From assembly GCF_938039215.1 (NCBI RefSeq), contig NZ_CALHVI010000007.1, positions 1-24,909 of the forward strand: a stretch of DNA of 24,909 nucleotides, in the 5' to 3' direction. Position 1 is the first letter of the stretch, and every line of letters begins with the position of its first letter. The notes beneath the pieces were generated by a model, which was not told where the DNA came from, made no database searches, and saw only the letters and a list, made by a program, of their open reading frames with translations. Source of the stretch: an uncultured Porphyromonas sp. GTDB lineage: Bacteria; Bacteroidota; Bacteroidia; Bacteroidales; Porphyromonadaceae. Of this stretch, positions 7,302 through 14,229 are shown one piece after another. Position numbers and translations under genes: made by a program.

Positions 7302-8351
7302 CTAATAAGGATCTTCAAAGAGCAAGCGCATGGAGCAAGCAAGCGGCCTGCCTAAAGCGTCGGAGAGCGCAGCTATTAGTTCGGCGGACGAAAGGCTTTT
7401 CTTCGGAGCGCTTTTACCTTCTTCGTCTCGGGGAAGACGCTCTACTTGCCCTGCCGAGACGAGGTAGTCGCCATCGTTCTCTGGGAAGAGTTCGTCCCGA
7501 TACGTAAAGGAAAGCTCCAGCTCGGGGTAATACTTCGCCAGCGCTTGCAAATAGCGTGGCACGTCAAGAATACGCATCATCCCCCGAGCCTCAAGTCTCC
7601 CGCCTTCGTTTGGTCTAAGGAGATAGGTCAGAGGTAGCGAAGAAGGGCCTGCGATCTGGTCTAGAAGCTCCCTGCGCACCTGCTTGATCCCGTAAAGCGC
7701 TTGTACAAGGAGCTCCGATTCTCCCTTCACAAGGAAGAGCGCCCCATCGATGAGGCCCGACTCGGTGCGATGGATCTGGAGGGAAAGGCCTGCTTCTTGC
7801 TCGAAGTCTTCCGTGATGACTTCCCAGAAAGCTCGGCTATGCAGCAGGCTCGGTGTTTGCTGTGACGCTTCGACCTCAAGGAGATAGTCCACGAGCGAAG
7901 CTGCAGCGACGGCGGGATCTTCTTCACGAAGGGCATCTTCCTGCCTTCTGCTCCGAGCCCGATTCACTACAGTCGCATAGCCTCCAACTGAAGTGTAGTA
8001 GCGAAATAGCCAATCTTCGGCGGGAAGGAGCACGGAGGCGACATCGCCTCGAGCCTTCTCCCGTCGGAGCGCTTGGTGAAGGAGCGGGCGCATGATCCCT
8101 TTGCCCCGATCGTCGGGATGGGTACAAACGGCCACCACATAGCCTAGCGGCAAGGTTTCTTCCCCGAGAGAAAGCGCCATCTGGGGGAACTGCAGGTGCC
8201 CGACGGCTTTACTCCCGTCGTACGCTAAGAGCACATCCTCCTCCCGATACACGAGGGAGAAGTAGCGATCCAAGAATTCGTCCGAGTCGCCGAAGCATAA
8301 TTGCCACAGCCGACGAGCATCTTCGCCTTTAGTTCTCCTTGTCTGGGTCAT
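7302..8351 (-). CDS. GNAT-family N-acetyltransferase
   Basis: I start this 349-residue protein at the ATG at 8351 (MTQTRRTKGEDARRLW); the open frame extends to 8453 but would then overlap the upstream gene by 125 bases with no similarity gained. The N-terminal half carries a GNAT fold: DEFLDRYFSLVYREEDVLLAYD, then the acetyl-CoA-binding motif A VAVCTHPDDRGKGIMRPLL (R-x-x-G-x-G/A class). The C-terminal half (from about residue 170) is of unknown role and ends EDPY. With the 8351 start it overlaps the DUF2156 gene by 23 bases, suggesting translational coupling. The substrate cannot be told from sequence. Confidence 0.8.
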   Translation of the reverse strand: MTQTRRTKGEDARRLWQLCFGDSDEFLDRYFSLVYREEDVLLAYDGSKAVGHLQFPQMALSLGEETLPLGYVVAVCTHPDDRGKGIMRPLLHQALRREKARGDVASVLLPAEDWLFRYYTSVGGYATVVNRARSRRQEDALREEDPAVAAASLVDYLLEVEASQQTPSLLHSRAFWEVITEDFEQEAGLSLQIHRTESGLIDGALFLVKGESELLVQALYGIKQVRRELLDQIAGPSSLPLTYLLRPNEGGRLEARGMMRILDVPRYLQALAKYYPELELSFTYRDELFPENDGDYLVSAGQVERLPRDEEGKSAPKKSLSSAELIAALSDALGRPLACSMRLLFEDPY

Positions 8352-9252
8352 GGCGCAGCACGGCGGCGATCTTCGGAAGGATTGTTTCGGGCTTGTAGGA
8401 TAGCTTGGCTTTGCGCAAGCCTTCCAGTCCGAGGTCTTCCTCCCTATTGACATAAACGTACTGCTCTGGGATGGTCGAGGCGAAGAGCTTATTGATCATG
8501 GTGTACGAACCGTCATAATCTCGGTTGGCCTTCTCAATATGTACGCCGAAGGTCGTCTCGTTGATCGGCGAGCCCAGCGTGAAGGCCACGACCTGACCAG
8601 CTACACGCAGGATCCCGCCCGATAGTCCGAGCTCGTCGAAGTGGTCGAAGAGTCGCTGGATGACTTCTTGTTCTTTGTCCTCGCCTTCCTCCGTTCCGTG
8701 CTGGCGGAGCCATTCCTGTTCGACGGCCAAGCATTCAGCGCAGTCGCCCTTCGTTATAGGTTCGTAGCTGTAGTCAGGATAGAGCTTCTCGAACTTATTG
8801 ATATGGTTGCGCTTGGACTGAAGGGATTTACCCGAAAGGCTTACTAAACGTTCTCTCAGGTAAATGTAGTCGGCATTGCCTTCATCTTCGAGGAAGGTGA
8901 AGGCACCAGGAGAGACCGCCTCGAGGTGCTCACGGCACTGCGGCGTGATGCCCATGATCACCAGGGGATAGTTCCCAAGTTCGGCCTCGGCCTTCAGTCG
9001 ATCCAGCGAAGCATCGACGCAACCTCCACCCCGCATGATGGGGATCAGGTAAGCGGGATGCGAACGGGTAGGCGACGTGAAGCGAATAAACAGCGTGTCG
9101 TCGGCAATGGCATAGCACGTCTCGTACTTGACAGCCCAGCCGAATAGGTTCGCAAAGGCCAAGTCACATATCCGTGAATGGCTCTGGAGCGTGAAGGAAG
9201 TGACCTCTTCTCTTGAGGAAGGAAGGATCGGTTTGAAGTCTAATGGATCCAT
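8329..9252 (-). CDS. DUF2156-type (LPG-synthase C-terminal-like) acyl-transferase fold protein
   Basis: A 307-residue soluble protein starting MDPLDFKPILPSSREEVTSF. Features of the DUF2156 group include CDLAFANLFGW, GNADYIYLRERLVSLSGKSL, KRNHINKFEKLYPDY, ECLAVEQEWL and the C-terminal YVNREEDLGLEGLRKAKLSYKP. The fold is that of the C-terminal domain of MprF/lysyl-phosphatidylglycerol synthase, related to GNAT and FemX enzymes. Unlike MprF it has no membrane segments, so aminoacylation of lipid is not established here. Its stop codon lies inside the next gene, a GNAT acetyltransferase, so the pair probably acts together. Confidence 0.75.
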   Translation of the reverse strand: MDPLDFKPILPSSREEVTSFTLQSHSRICDLAFANLFGWAVKYETCYAIADDTLFIRFTSPTRSHPAYLIPIMRGGGCVDASLDRLKAEAELGNYPLVIMGITPQCREHLEAVSPGAFTFLEDEGNADYIYLRERLVSLSGKSLQSKRNHINKFEKLYPDYSYEPITKGDCAECLAVEQEWLRQHGTEEGEDKEQEVIQRLFDHFDELGLSGGILRVAGQVVAFTLGSPINETTFGVHIEKANRDYDGSYTMINKLFASTIPEQYVYVNREEDLGLEGLRKAKLSYKPETILPKIAAVLRHDPDKEN

Positions 9253-9267
9253 TGGATTTTATAGCGT

Positions 9268-9317
9268 GGGACCACCGCTGAAGGAGGCTCTGCAGCCGGC
9301 TTTCTGACGGTGGTCCC
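9268..9317 (-). other. Perfect 10-bp-stem hairpin in the leader of the DUF2156 gene
   Basis: GGGACCACCG (9268-9277) is an exact inverted repeat of CGGTGGTCCC (9308-9317) around a 30-nt loop. It ends 16 bases before the DUF2156 start codon and has no T-run, so it is more likely a leader structure (or remnant of a mobile element end) than a terminator. Confidence 0.5.
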
Positions 9318-9318
9318 A

Positions 9319-9402
9319 AATGTTATATTACTTTCGGTCGAATGTTATATTACTTTCGTCGGAATGTTATATTACTTTTCGCCGAATGTTATATTACTTT
9401 CG
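9319..9402. repeat. Four 22-bp tandem direct repeats
   Basis: AATGTTATATTACTTTCG recurs at 9319, 9341, 9363 and 9385, exactly 22 bp apart; the 4 bases between copies vary (GTCG, TCGG in phase, and so on) and the third copy has one extra T compensated by one fewer spacer base. Twenty-two is not a multiple of three, so this is not a coding repeat. A fifth, inverted partial copy (AAGTAATATAACA) lies at 9430-9442. Confidence 0.9.
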
Positions 9403-9405
9403 AAG

Positions 9406-9467
9406 CGAACTTCAGGTACTTCGCCTGGGAAGTAATATAACAACCCGAGCAAAGTACCTGAAGTTCG
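9406..9467. repeat. 16-bp perfect inverted repeat with an alternative pairing partner
   Basis: CGAACTTCAGGTACTT (9406-9421) is the exact inverse of 9452-9467. Its 30-nt loop holds AAGTAATATAACA (9430-9442), the exact inverse of TGTTATATTACTT within each of the first, second and fourth 22-bp direct repeats nearby. Pairing of 9387-9399 with 9430-9442 would enclose the left arm, so the two hairpins compete. Confidence 0.8.
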
Positions 9468-9567
9468 GATGGGAAGCCCTGTTAGTTCCCCCGAGCAGTG
9501 TGCTTAGTTCGGGAGGGAAGTCCTTGTACTTCCCAGAGGAAGTGCCTTCAGAAGCCTCGCCTTCTCC

Positions 9568-10059
9568 CTACTTCGCCTCCCCACGCGTCATGCGGAAGGA
9601 GACCTTATAGCACATAAATAGCGGAATGGCTACCCCCACGCCGAGGGCAAACATCGTCAAAAGCGCCGTGATCATATTCGAAATAATCCCTGGCAGATAC
9701 TGCTCTTGCGCCACTTCCTGCGTCGACTCCATGAAGCGAATCATGCCCAGGATCGAGCGATATGCGAATTGGCCCGGGATCATCGGCAGGAGAGCGGGGA
9801 AGGCAAAGACTTCGATCGGGTAGCGAGCATGGTAGGCAAAGCCCACGGCGATAAAGCCAGCGAAGACCGAAGCTAAGAAGGTGGCGATGGCGATATTCAT
9901 CCCCGCATAGGTCATCAGCGAGAAGCGCAGCGCATTCCCCAAGAAAGCGATGATCGGGACGTATCGGAAGGCGGCCTTCGAAGGATTGCCGACAGCGGCG
10001 AAACCTAGGGCAGCGATGGCAGCAAAAAAGCCCTTTTCGAGAATAAGCACAAAGTCCAT
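9568..10059 (-). CDS. ThrE2/YjjB-type (DUF3815) exporter subunit
   Basis: A 163-residue protein with about five membrane segments (for example FVLILEKGFFAAIAALGFAAVG, YVPIIAFLGNALRFSLM, IATFLASVFAGFIAVGFA and the C-terminal IISNMITALLTMFALGVGVAI). It has the family's central FPALLPMIPGQFAYRSILGMI, whose P-G loop recalls the IPG motif of ThrE. In Bacteroidota and enterics this small half works with a larger DUF1212 half, here encoded 27 bp upstream. Known systems export threonine and serine (ThrE) or are linked to succinate export (YjjPB); the substrate here is unknown. Confidence 0.85.
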   Translation of the reverse strand: MDFVLILEKGFFAAIAALGFAAVGNPSKAAFRYVPIIAFLGNALRFSLMTYAGMNIAIATFLASVFAGFIAVGFAYHARYPIEVFAFPALLPMIPGQFAYRSILGMIRFMESTQEVAQEQYLPGIISNMITALLTMFALGVGVAIPLFMCYKVSFRMTRGEAK

Positions 10060-10086
10060 ACGGTAGGAAGATATTAGGAAAAGGGA

Positions 10087-10914
10087 CTAGAGAAGCGACA
10101 GACCAAGCGACATCAGCGAGAAGCTCAGCCCCACGGTGATGCTCACGACGATCATCACCGCCGTCAGCAGGCGGGAGATCCCATTGAGGACGTAGCCGTC
10201 GAGTACGTCCATCATCCCGTTGATGAAGGGTACTCCGGGGATGAGGTACAGGACACTGGCGCTGAGAGCAACCTTGGGATACTCCTCGTAACCTAGTTTT
10301 GCCCCGACGCCTACGATGAACGACGCCACGAGCGCCGAGAGTACCACCGTCAGATAGTGGTAAGCGTGCCGGCGATTCAGCTCTTGGCGAAGGAGGAACC
10401 CGCAGAACGTCCCGAGGAATACAAAGAGTCCCGAGACGAGATCACCGCCGAAGAGCAGGCAGAAGGCCATATTCGCCTGGCTGATGAGATAGAGCACCAG
10501 CCAGCGATTCATCGGCGGAGTGTTGATGATCTTCTGGAAGCGCTCTTCGAGTTCTTCGAGGCTGGGATGGTGGTCGTAGGTGTACCAGGAGAGACGACTG
10601 AGTTCGGCGTTGAAGAAGAAATTGAGCGGGCCGTGGCGATGCTGGAGCATTCCCGAGACAGGATGCGGATCCAGCGGGCGGTACGAATGCTTCCCGTCGC
10701 CGAGGACAGGAGTAAGCGTCATGGTCATATTCCGCTGGAAGGTCATGATCGTCGGCTCGTAGCCATAGGCATGAGCGATACGGGTGGTATTGACTACGAT
10801 ACGATTGGTTTGCACCCCGACGCTGGTCTGCGTCGTAGCATAGCGTAGCAGGAAGTCAAGTAAATGCTCCTTGTCGATATCCTCACGTAAGGGACAGGGT
10901 TTGGATTGGGCCAT
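10087..10914 (-). CDS. ThrE/YjjP-type (DUF1212) exporter subunit
   Basis: A 275-residue inner-membrane protein. The first 135 residues are a cytoplasmic DUF1212 domain (LLDFLLRYATTQTSVGVQTNRI, with AYGYEP and RLSWYTYDHHP). The second half has about five membrane segments and the characteristic LYLIPGVPFINGMMDVLDGY loop. With the downstream DUF3815 gene it reconstitutes the complete ThrE fold as two polypeptides, for efflux of a small metabolite. A promoter matching the Bacteroidota consensus is found at 11052-11081, giving a leader of roughly 130 nt. Confidence 0.87.
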   Translation of the reverse strand: MAQSKPCPLREDIDKEHLLDFLLRYATTQTSVGVQTNRIVVNTTRIAHAYGYEPTIMTFQRNMTMTLTPVLGDGKHSYRPLDPHPVSGMLQHRHGPLNFFFNAELSRLSWYTYDHHPSLEELEERFQKIINTPPMNRWLVLYLISQANMAFCLLFGGDLVSGLFVFLGTFCGFLLRQELNRRHAYHYLTVVLSALVASFIVGVGAKLGYEEYPKVALSASVLYLIPGVPFINGMMDVLDGYVLNGISRLLTAVMIVVSITVGLSFSLMSLGLSLL

Positions 10915-11051
10915 AAGCTTCGTTTGGCTTGTAAAGATGTAGGTAGAGTAAGTGTAGCGAGAGAAGTACCTCCACTGAGTTCGGGTCTGCTGCCAAAGGA
11001 AGTTCCGCTAAGTCCATCAGTCACTTCCCCCAGCTCAGCGATAAGCCAGAG

Positions 11052-11081
11052 CAAAACTAATGAAAAGCTAGACTCCCGCAA
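11052..11081 (-). promoter_or_regulatory. Promoter of the ThrE-type exporter pair
   Basis: On the minus strand, TTG (11081-11079), 19 bp, and TAGTTTTG (11059-11052) match the Bacteroidota -33/-7 pattern, about 138 bp before the start codon at 10914. Confidence 0.55.
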
Positions 11082-11185
11082 GCATCAGCCCTGACGAGGT
11101 CTGTAGCTTATTTGACCGAATTAAGCGGCAAGCAAGAAGAGCCCCTGCAGCTAATCCGATTAAGAACTTTGTATTCAGCGGAGCA

Positions 11186-11220
11186 ACAAAAGAGCCTCCA
11201 CTGTGATCCAGAGGAGGCTC
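11186..11220 (-). terminator. Terminator downstream of tRNA-fMet
   Basis: GAGCCTCC (11192-11199) pairs with GGAGGCTC (11213-11220). On the minus strand the stem is followed by TTTTGTT, as in an intrinsic terminator ending the tRNA transcript. Confidence 0.7.
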
Positions 11221-11251
11221 AGGTATCAGTATGAGGCACTGATTTCTCTTG

Positions 11252-11323
11252 TTGCGGAGGCAGGATTCGAACCTACGACCTTTGGGTTATGAGCCCAACG
11301 AGCTGCCACTGCTCCACTCCGCG
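11252..11323 (-). tRNA. Initiator tRNA-fMet (CAT)
   Basis: The minus strand folds as a 72-nt cloverleaf with anticodon CAT at 11291-11289. Two initiator traits are visible: C1 faces A72 and so leaves the acceptor end unpaired, and the anticodon stem ends in three G-C pairs (GGG/CCC). The T loop is TTCGAAT. The D loop is short and the CCA end is not encoded. A full promoter lies 16 bp upstream. Confidence 0.95.
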
Positions 11324-11339
11324 CTATCTTTTTGCACTG

Positions 11340-11370
11340 CAAAGGTAGTACTTTTTTCTTTACCTACAAA
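11340..11370 (-). promoter_or_regulatory. Promoter of tRNA-fMet
   Basis: On the minus strand, TTTG (11370-11367), 19 bp, then TACCTTTG (11347-11340): a full match to the Bacteroidota housekeeping promoter. Confidence 0.85.
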
Positions 11371-11455
11371 CTTTAGGAATATCCAGCACCAAATACAAGG
11401 ATTTTCCAATCTCAAATAAGCCCCAACAAAGCACCTAATGTTCCTCCATAAAGCA

Positions 11456-11491
11456 AGAGCGACTACCCCTTCCGTAAGGGATAGTCGCTCT
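11456..11491 (-). terminator. Terminator of the FKBP operon
   Basis: AGAGCGACTA (11456-11465) pairs with 11482-11491, then CCCTT with AAGGG after one mismatch, around a CCGT loop. On the minus strand TTGCTTTATG follows. Confidence 0.85.
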
Positions 11492-11523
11492 GTGATCTAA
11501 TGTAGAGATCTGCTCGGGAGAGC

Positions 11524-12414
11524 TTAGTTCTGAGCAGCAGCTTCAGCAGGTACGATCTTTACGAGTTCAATTTCGAAGATGAGCGTGCTGAAAGGAGCGA
11601 TCTTCTCACCAGCGAAGCGAGCGCCATAAGCAAGTTCCTGAGGGATGACAACCTTAACCTTCTCACCGACCTTCATCAGCTGAAGCATTTCCGTCCAGCC
11701 CTTGATCACCTGATCAACACGGAATTCTGCGGGCTTACCCTTAGATTCGTCAAAGACCGTGTCATCGATGAGCTTACCGACATAGTTCACCTGGACCATA
11801 TCCGTAGCCTTAGGAGTCTCACCATTACCTTCCTTGAGGACCTGATAAGCAAGACCAGAAGCCGTGGTCTTCACGCCAGCCTGCTTCTTGTAGTTCGCTA
11901 CGAATTCAGCGCCCTTCTTCTTGTTCTCACCATACTGCTCTTCCATCTGCTTCTGCATTTCCTCTTCGTACTTTGCACGTTCCTGCTCCTGCTTCTTTTC
12001 GTAGTAAGCCTGAGTGATTGCGTTGAGGCTATCGGACTGAGCTGCACGAGCTGCAGAGTCGAGGCTAAGAGCCTTCTTGAAGCCAGCGAGGAAGACAGCC
12101 TTCTTCAGCGTAGAGTCATCCTTAAAGCGCATAGCAGCCTGGACACCCTGCATCTGACCGACGTAGTACCAAAGCTTGGTCGTGTCGCTATTGAAGCCTT
12201 CTTCAAAGCCCTTGAAGAAGAGAGCTGAATCGACATTCTCACCCTGAGCCTTAGCTCCCTGGATGGCATTGATAAGCTCGTTAGCGTTGCCAAAACCAAC
12301 AGCATAGGATACGCTGTCAGCATTGTCCTTGAGGTTAGCAGAGCCACTCTTAGAGCAAGAGTAGATACCGAGAGCCATGGCTGAAGCAGCCAGGATCATT
12401 GAGATCTTTTTCAT
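11524..12414 (-). CDS. FKBP-type peptidyl-prolyl isomerase lipoprotein (FkpA/Mip-like)
   Basis: The 296-residue product starts MKKISMILAASAMALGIYSC; Cys20 in a lipobox-like YSC predicts a lipoprotein facing the periplasm or outer membrane. An FKBP N-terminal dimerisation domain (about 30-130) leads to a very charged helix (KKQEQERAKYEEEMQKQMEE) and an FKBP catalytic domain (about 200-287). The usual pocket residues are present: Y in VNYVG, FD in TVFDES, VIKGW, LAYG and the phenylalanine of LIFEIEL. It speeds proline isomerisation during folding of exported proteins. It is the last of three paralogous genes in one operon and is followed by a terminator. Confidence 0.92.
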   Translation of the reverse strand: MKKISMILAASAMALGIYSCSKSGSANLKDNADSVSYAVGFGNANELINAIQGAKAQGENVDSALFFKGFEEGFNSDTTKLWYYVGQMQGVQAAMRFKDDSTLKKAVFLAGFKKALSLDSAARAAQSDSLNAITQAYYEKKQEQERAKYEEEMQKQMEEQYGENKKKGAEFVANYKKQAGVKTTASGLAYQVLKEGNGETPKATDMVQVNYVGKLIDDTVFDESKGKPAEFRVDQVIKGWTEMLQLMKVGEKVKVVIPQELAYGARFAGEKIAPFSTLIFEIELVKIVPAEAAAQN

Positions 12415-12456
12415 CTTTCGTTTAGATACTGGATTGATTGGATATTATTTCTGTTG

Positions 12457-13260
12457 TTATTTCTTTCGCTTGGCAGGCTTCCGTCCCTTAGCAGAGGGAG
12501 CGACCTTCTCTGGAGCAGAGGAAGCTTCTTCCTTCACCTCAGGCTTGGGCTCTTGGTAAGGACGTACATCAAGAAGCTCAACCTCAAAGAAGAGTGGGGC
12601 TCCTGGAGGGATGACACCATTGACCCCACGATCACCGTAGGCAAGGGCTGCAGGGATGAGGAACTCATACTTCGAACCCTTGGTCATAAGGCAGATACCT
12701 TCGGTCCAACCTGCGATAACCTGAGAGAGAGGGAAGACAGCTGGCTCACCACGCTTGATGGAGCTATCAAATTCCTTCCCATCGGCTAGTCTTCCCGCAT
12801 AGTGCACGACGACCGTATCTTGAGCTGTAGGACGCTCATCCTGTGCTGCACGGAGCACACGATACATCAGGCCGCTCTCGGTAGACTTCACTCCCTCACG
12901 CCCCTTGTAGGCTGCGATGACGGAGTCTGCCACAGCAGCACGACGCTGTGCATCCTGAGCTCGGAGCTCTGAGGCATAAGCTTGGAAGATCGACTGAGCT
13001 TCGGAGGCACTGATCTTGAGGCGCTCGCCGAGGAAAGCATCGCTAAAGCCAGAGAGGATCTGCTTACGGCTGAGGCTATCCCCTGGCATCTTCGAGACGA
13101 CCTCGGAGAAAGCACCACTATTGAGTACTCCAAAAGCATAGGCTACCGAATCCTGACGACTCGCTAGGGCAGACTGCTGCACATGAAGCTTCTTAGAGCA
13201 CGAGGTCGTAGCTAGAGCCAAACCCAGCGCTAAGACAAGCGAACTAGATACCTTATTCAT
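12457..13260 (-). CDS. FKBP-type peptidyl-prolyl isomerase lipoprotein
   Basis: A 267-residue protein starting MNKVSSSLVLALGLALATTSC; Cys21 after ATTS is a probable lipid-attachment site. The FKBP N-terminal region (about 30-120) precedes an FKBP domain with VVHYAGRL, KEFDSS, QVIAGWTEG, LAYGDRG and PLFFEVELLDV. The C-terminus is a Lys/Glu/Pro/Ala-rich tail (EVKEEASSAPEKVAPSAKGR) ending in a basic cluster KPAKRKK, probably disordered and not seen in its two neighbours. It lies 42 bp before the next isomerase gene and only 5 bp after the preceding one, so co-transcription is almost certain. Confidence 0.9.
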   Translation of the reverse strand: MNKVSSSLVLALGLALATTSCSKKLHVQQSALASRQDSVAYAFGVLNSGAFSEVVSKMPGDSLSRKQILSGFSDAFLGERLKISASEAQSIFQAYASELRAQDAQRRAAVADSVIAAYKGREGVKSTESGLMYRVLRAAQDERPTAQDTVVVHYAGRLADGKEFDSSIKRGEPAVFPLSQVIAGWTEGICLMTKGSKYEFLIPAALAYGDRGVNGVIPPGAPLFFEVELLDVRPYQEPKPEVKEEASSAPEKVAPSAKGRKPAKRKK

Positions 13261-13265
13261 GTAGG

Positions 13266-13856
13266 CTACTTACCGACGATGTCGATGAGCTCAATGATGA
13301 AGATGAGCGTACTTCCTGGCTGGATCATTTCTCCTGCGCCACGGTCACCATAGGCAAGATCCGAAGGAATCGTGACCTTCCACTTGGAGCCTACGGGCAT
13401 GAGCTGAAGGATCTCCGTCCAACCCTTAATAACGCCTTGTAGAGGGAACTTTGCCGTCTGACCACGATCCATCGAGCTATCGAAGACCTGACCATTGATG
13501 AGCGTACCGTGGTAGTGGCACTCTACGGTATCGGTGAGCTGAGGCTTAGCCCCGTCGCCCATCTTGATGACCTCATACTGCAGGCCACTAGGCAGGGTCA
13601 CAACCCCAGTCTTATGGCCATTGATCTTGAGGAACTCCTCACCAGCAGCCTTGTTCTGCTCGACAGCCTTGCGACGAACTTCTTGGAAATAATCGTTGAT
13701 GACGACCTTGGCCTCATCATACGTCATACGAGGCTCTGCCTCCTGAAGGACATCACGTACTCCTGCGAGGAAATCCTCGAGACTGATCTCATCGAAGCCC
13801 GAAGCTCGGAAGTTCTGGCCGATACTTAGCCCTAGGGCGTAGCTTACTTTATTCAT
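13266..13856 (-). CDS. FKBP-type peptidyl-prolyl isomerase, cytoplasmic (FklB-like)
   Basis: The 196-residue product has no signal peptide: MNKVSYALGLSIGQNFRASG is the FKBP N-terminal domain itself, as in FklB (FKBP22). It contains a helical N-terminal dimerisation region (1-85) and an FKBP domain with ECHYHGTL, QVFDSSMDRG, GVIKGWTEILQLM, LAYGDRGAGEMIQPG and LIFIIELIDI. It is the first gene of the operon and the only one of the three predicted to stay in the cytoplasm. The start codon is well supported by the match to this family's N-terminus. Confidence 0.93.
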   Translation of the reverse strand: MNKVSYALGLSIGQNFRASGFDEISLEDFLAGVRDVLQEAEPRMTYDEAKVVINDYFQEVRRKAVEQNKAAGEEFLKINGHKTGVVTLPSGLQYEVIKMGDGAKPQLTDTVECHYHGTLINGQVFDSSMDRGQTAKFPLQGVIKGWTEILQLMPVGSKWKVTIPSDLAYGDRGAGEMIQPGSTLIFIIELIDIVGK

Positions 13857-13949
13857 TTACGTTGCTTAAGTTCTTAGTACAGAGCTTACCTCATGTTGAC
13901 TATTCGTCTGGGAGTAAGCCCCTCTGCCTAGCTTAGGCATATCAAGGGA

Positions 13950-13979
13950 CAAAGTTAGTCAATTTTACATCGTTACAAA
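13950..13979 (-). promoter_or_regulatory. Promoter of the FKBP operon
   Basis: On the minus strand, TTTG (13979-13976), 18 bp, and TAACTTTG (13957-13950) match the consensus closely; the first start codon is about 94 bp downstream. Confidence 0.8.
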
Positions 13980-14145
13980 GCAGGGATGAGGCAAGCGAGA
14001 GCAAAGTAAAACCCAAAGCTCCACAACACCATATATACAAGAGAGGACAGCGCTCTATATCTCCGTGCCAGCACCACCTCCAGAGCAATGATCACATCAC
14101 TATCAGAAGAAGCCCCCACCCTACTAGGGCTGCTATAAAGAGGCA

Positions 14146-14185
14146 GGGGCTACGCCCGTACAGCTTGCGCTATCGGCATAGCCCC
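14146..14185 (-). terminator. Terminator after the NlpE-like gene
   Basis: GGGGCTA and TAGCCCC close a 40-nt hairpin; GCC/GGC and AGC/GCT pairs continue inside to a GCAA-type loop. On the minus strand CTGCCTCTTTATAG follows, a weak T-tract. Confidence 0.65.
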
Positions 14186-14229
14186 TGAGGGTAAATCCCC
14201 GCACAAGGAGGCAGGGTATCGTGGATGAG

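Larger units (their letters stand above)
9253..9567. other. Repeat-rich non-coding region upstream of the DUF2156 gene
   Basis: These 315 bases lie between the end of the ThrE2-like gene and the start of the DUF2156 gene, both leftward. They contain the hairpin at 9268-9317, the 22-bp repeats, the 16-bp inverted repeat and further short inverted words such as GGGAAGT/ACTTCCC near 9512-9532. No canonical TAnnTTTG promoter was found on the minus strand, so the downstream genes may rely on readthrough. Confidence 0.6.
10915..11251. other. Non-coding region between the ThrE pair and tRNA-fMet
   Basis: It holds the promoter of the exporter pair (11052-11081) and the terminator of the tRNA gene (11186-11220). 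Short words such as AAGTACCT, GTTCGG and ACTTCCCCC at about 10965-11030 also occur at 9450-9535 on the other side of the exporter genes. No gene is evident. Confidence 0.5.
13857..14229. other. Non-coding region between the NlpE-like gene and the FKBP operon
   Basis: Besides the FKBP promoter and the terminator at 14146-14185, I see only short inverted words such as CCCTACTAGGG near 14119. No gene is supported. Confidence 0.5.

Noticed and set aside
8352..8453. N-terminal extension of the GNAT protein
   Set aside because: The extra 34 residues are out-of-frame translation of the upstream gene and are rich in Arg, Lys, Ser and Pro without similarity to a GNAT domain.
9320..9610. Protein containing the 22-bp repeats
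   Set aside because: The repeat length is not a multiple of three, so the frame shifts from copy to copy; the frame also runs into the end of the opposite gene.
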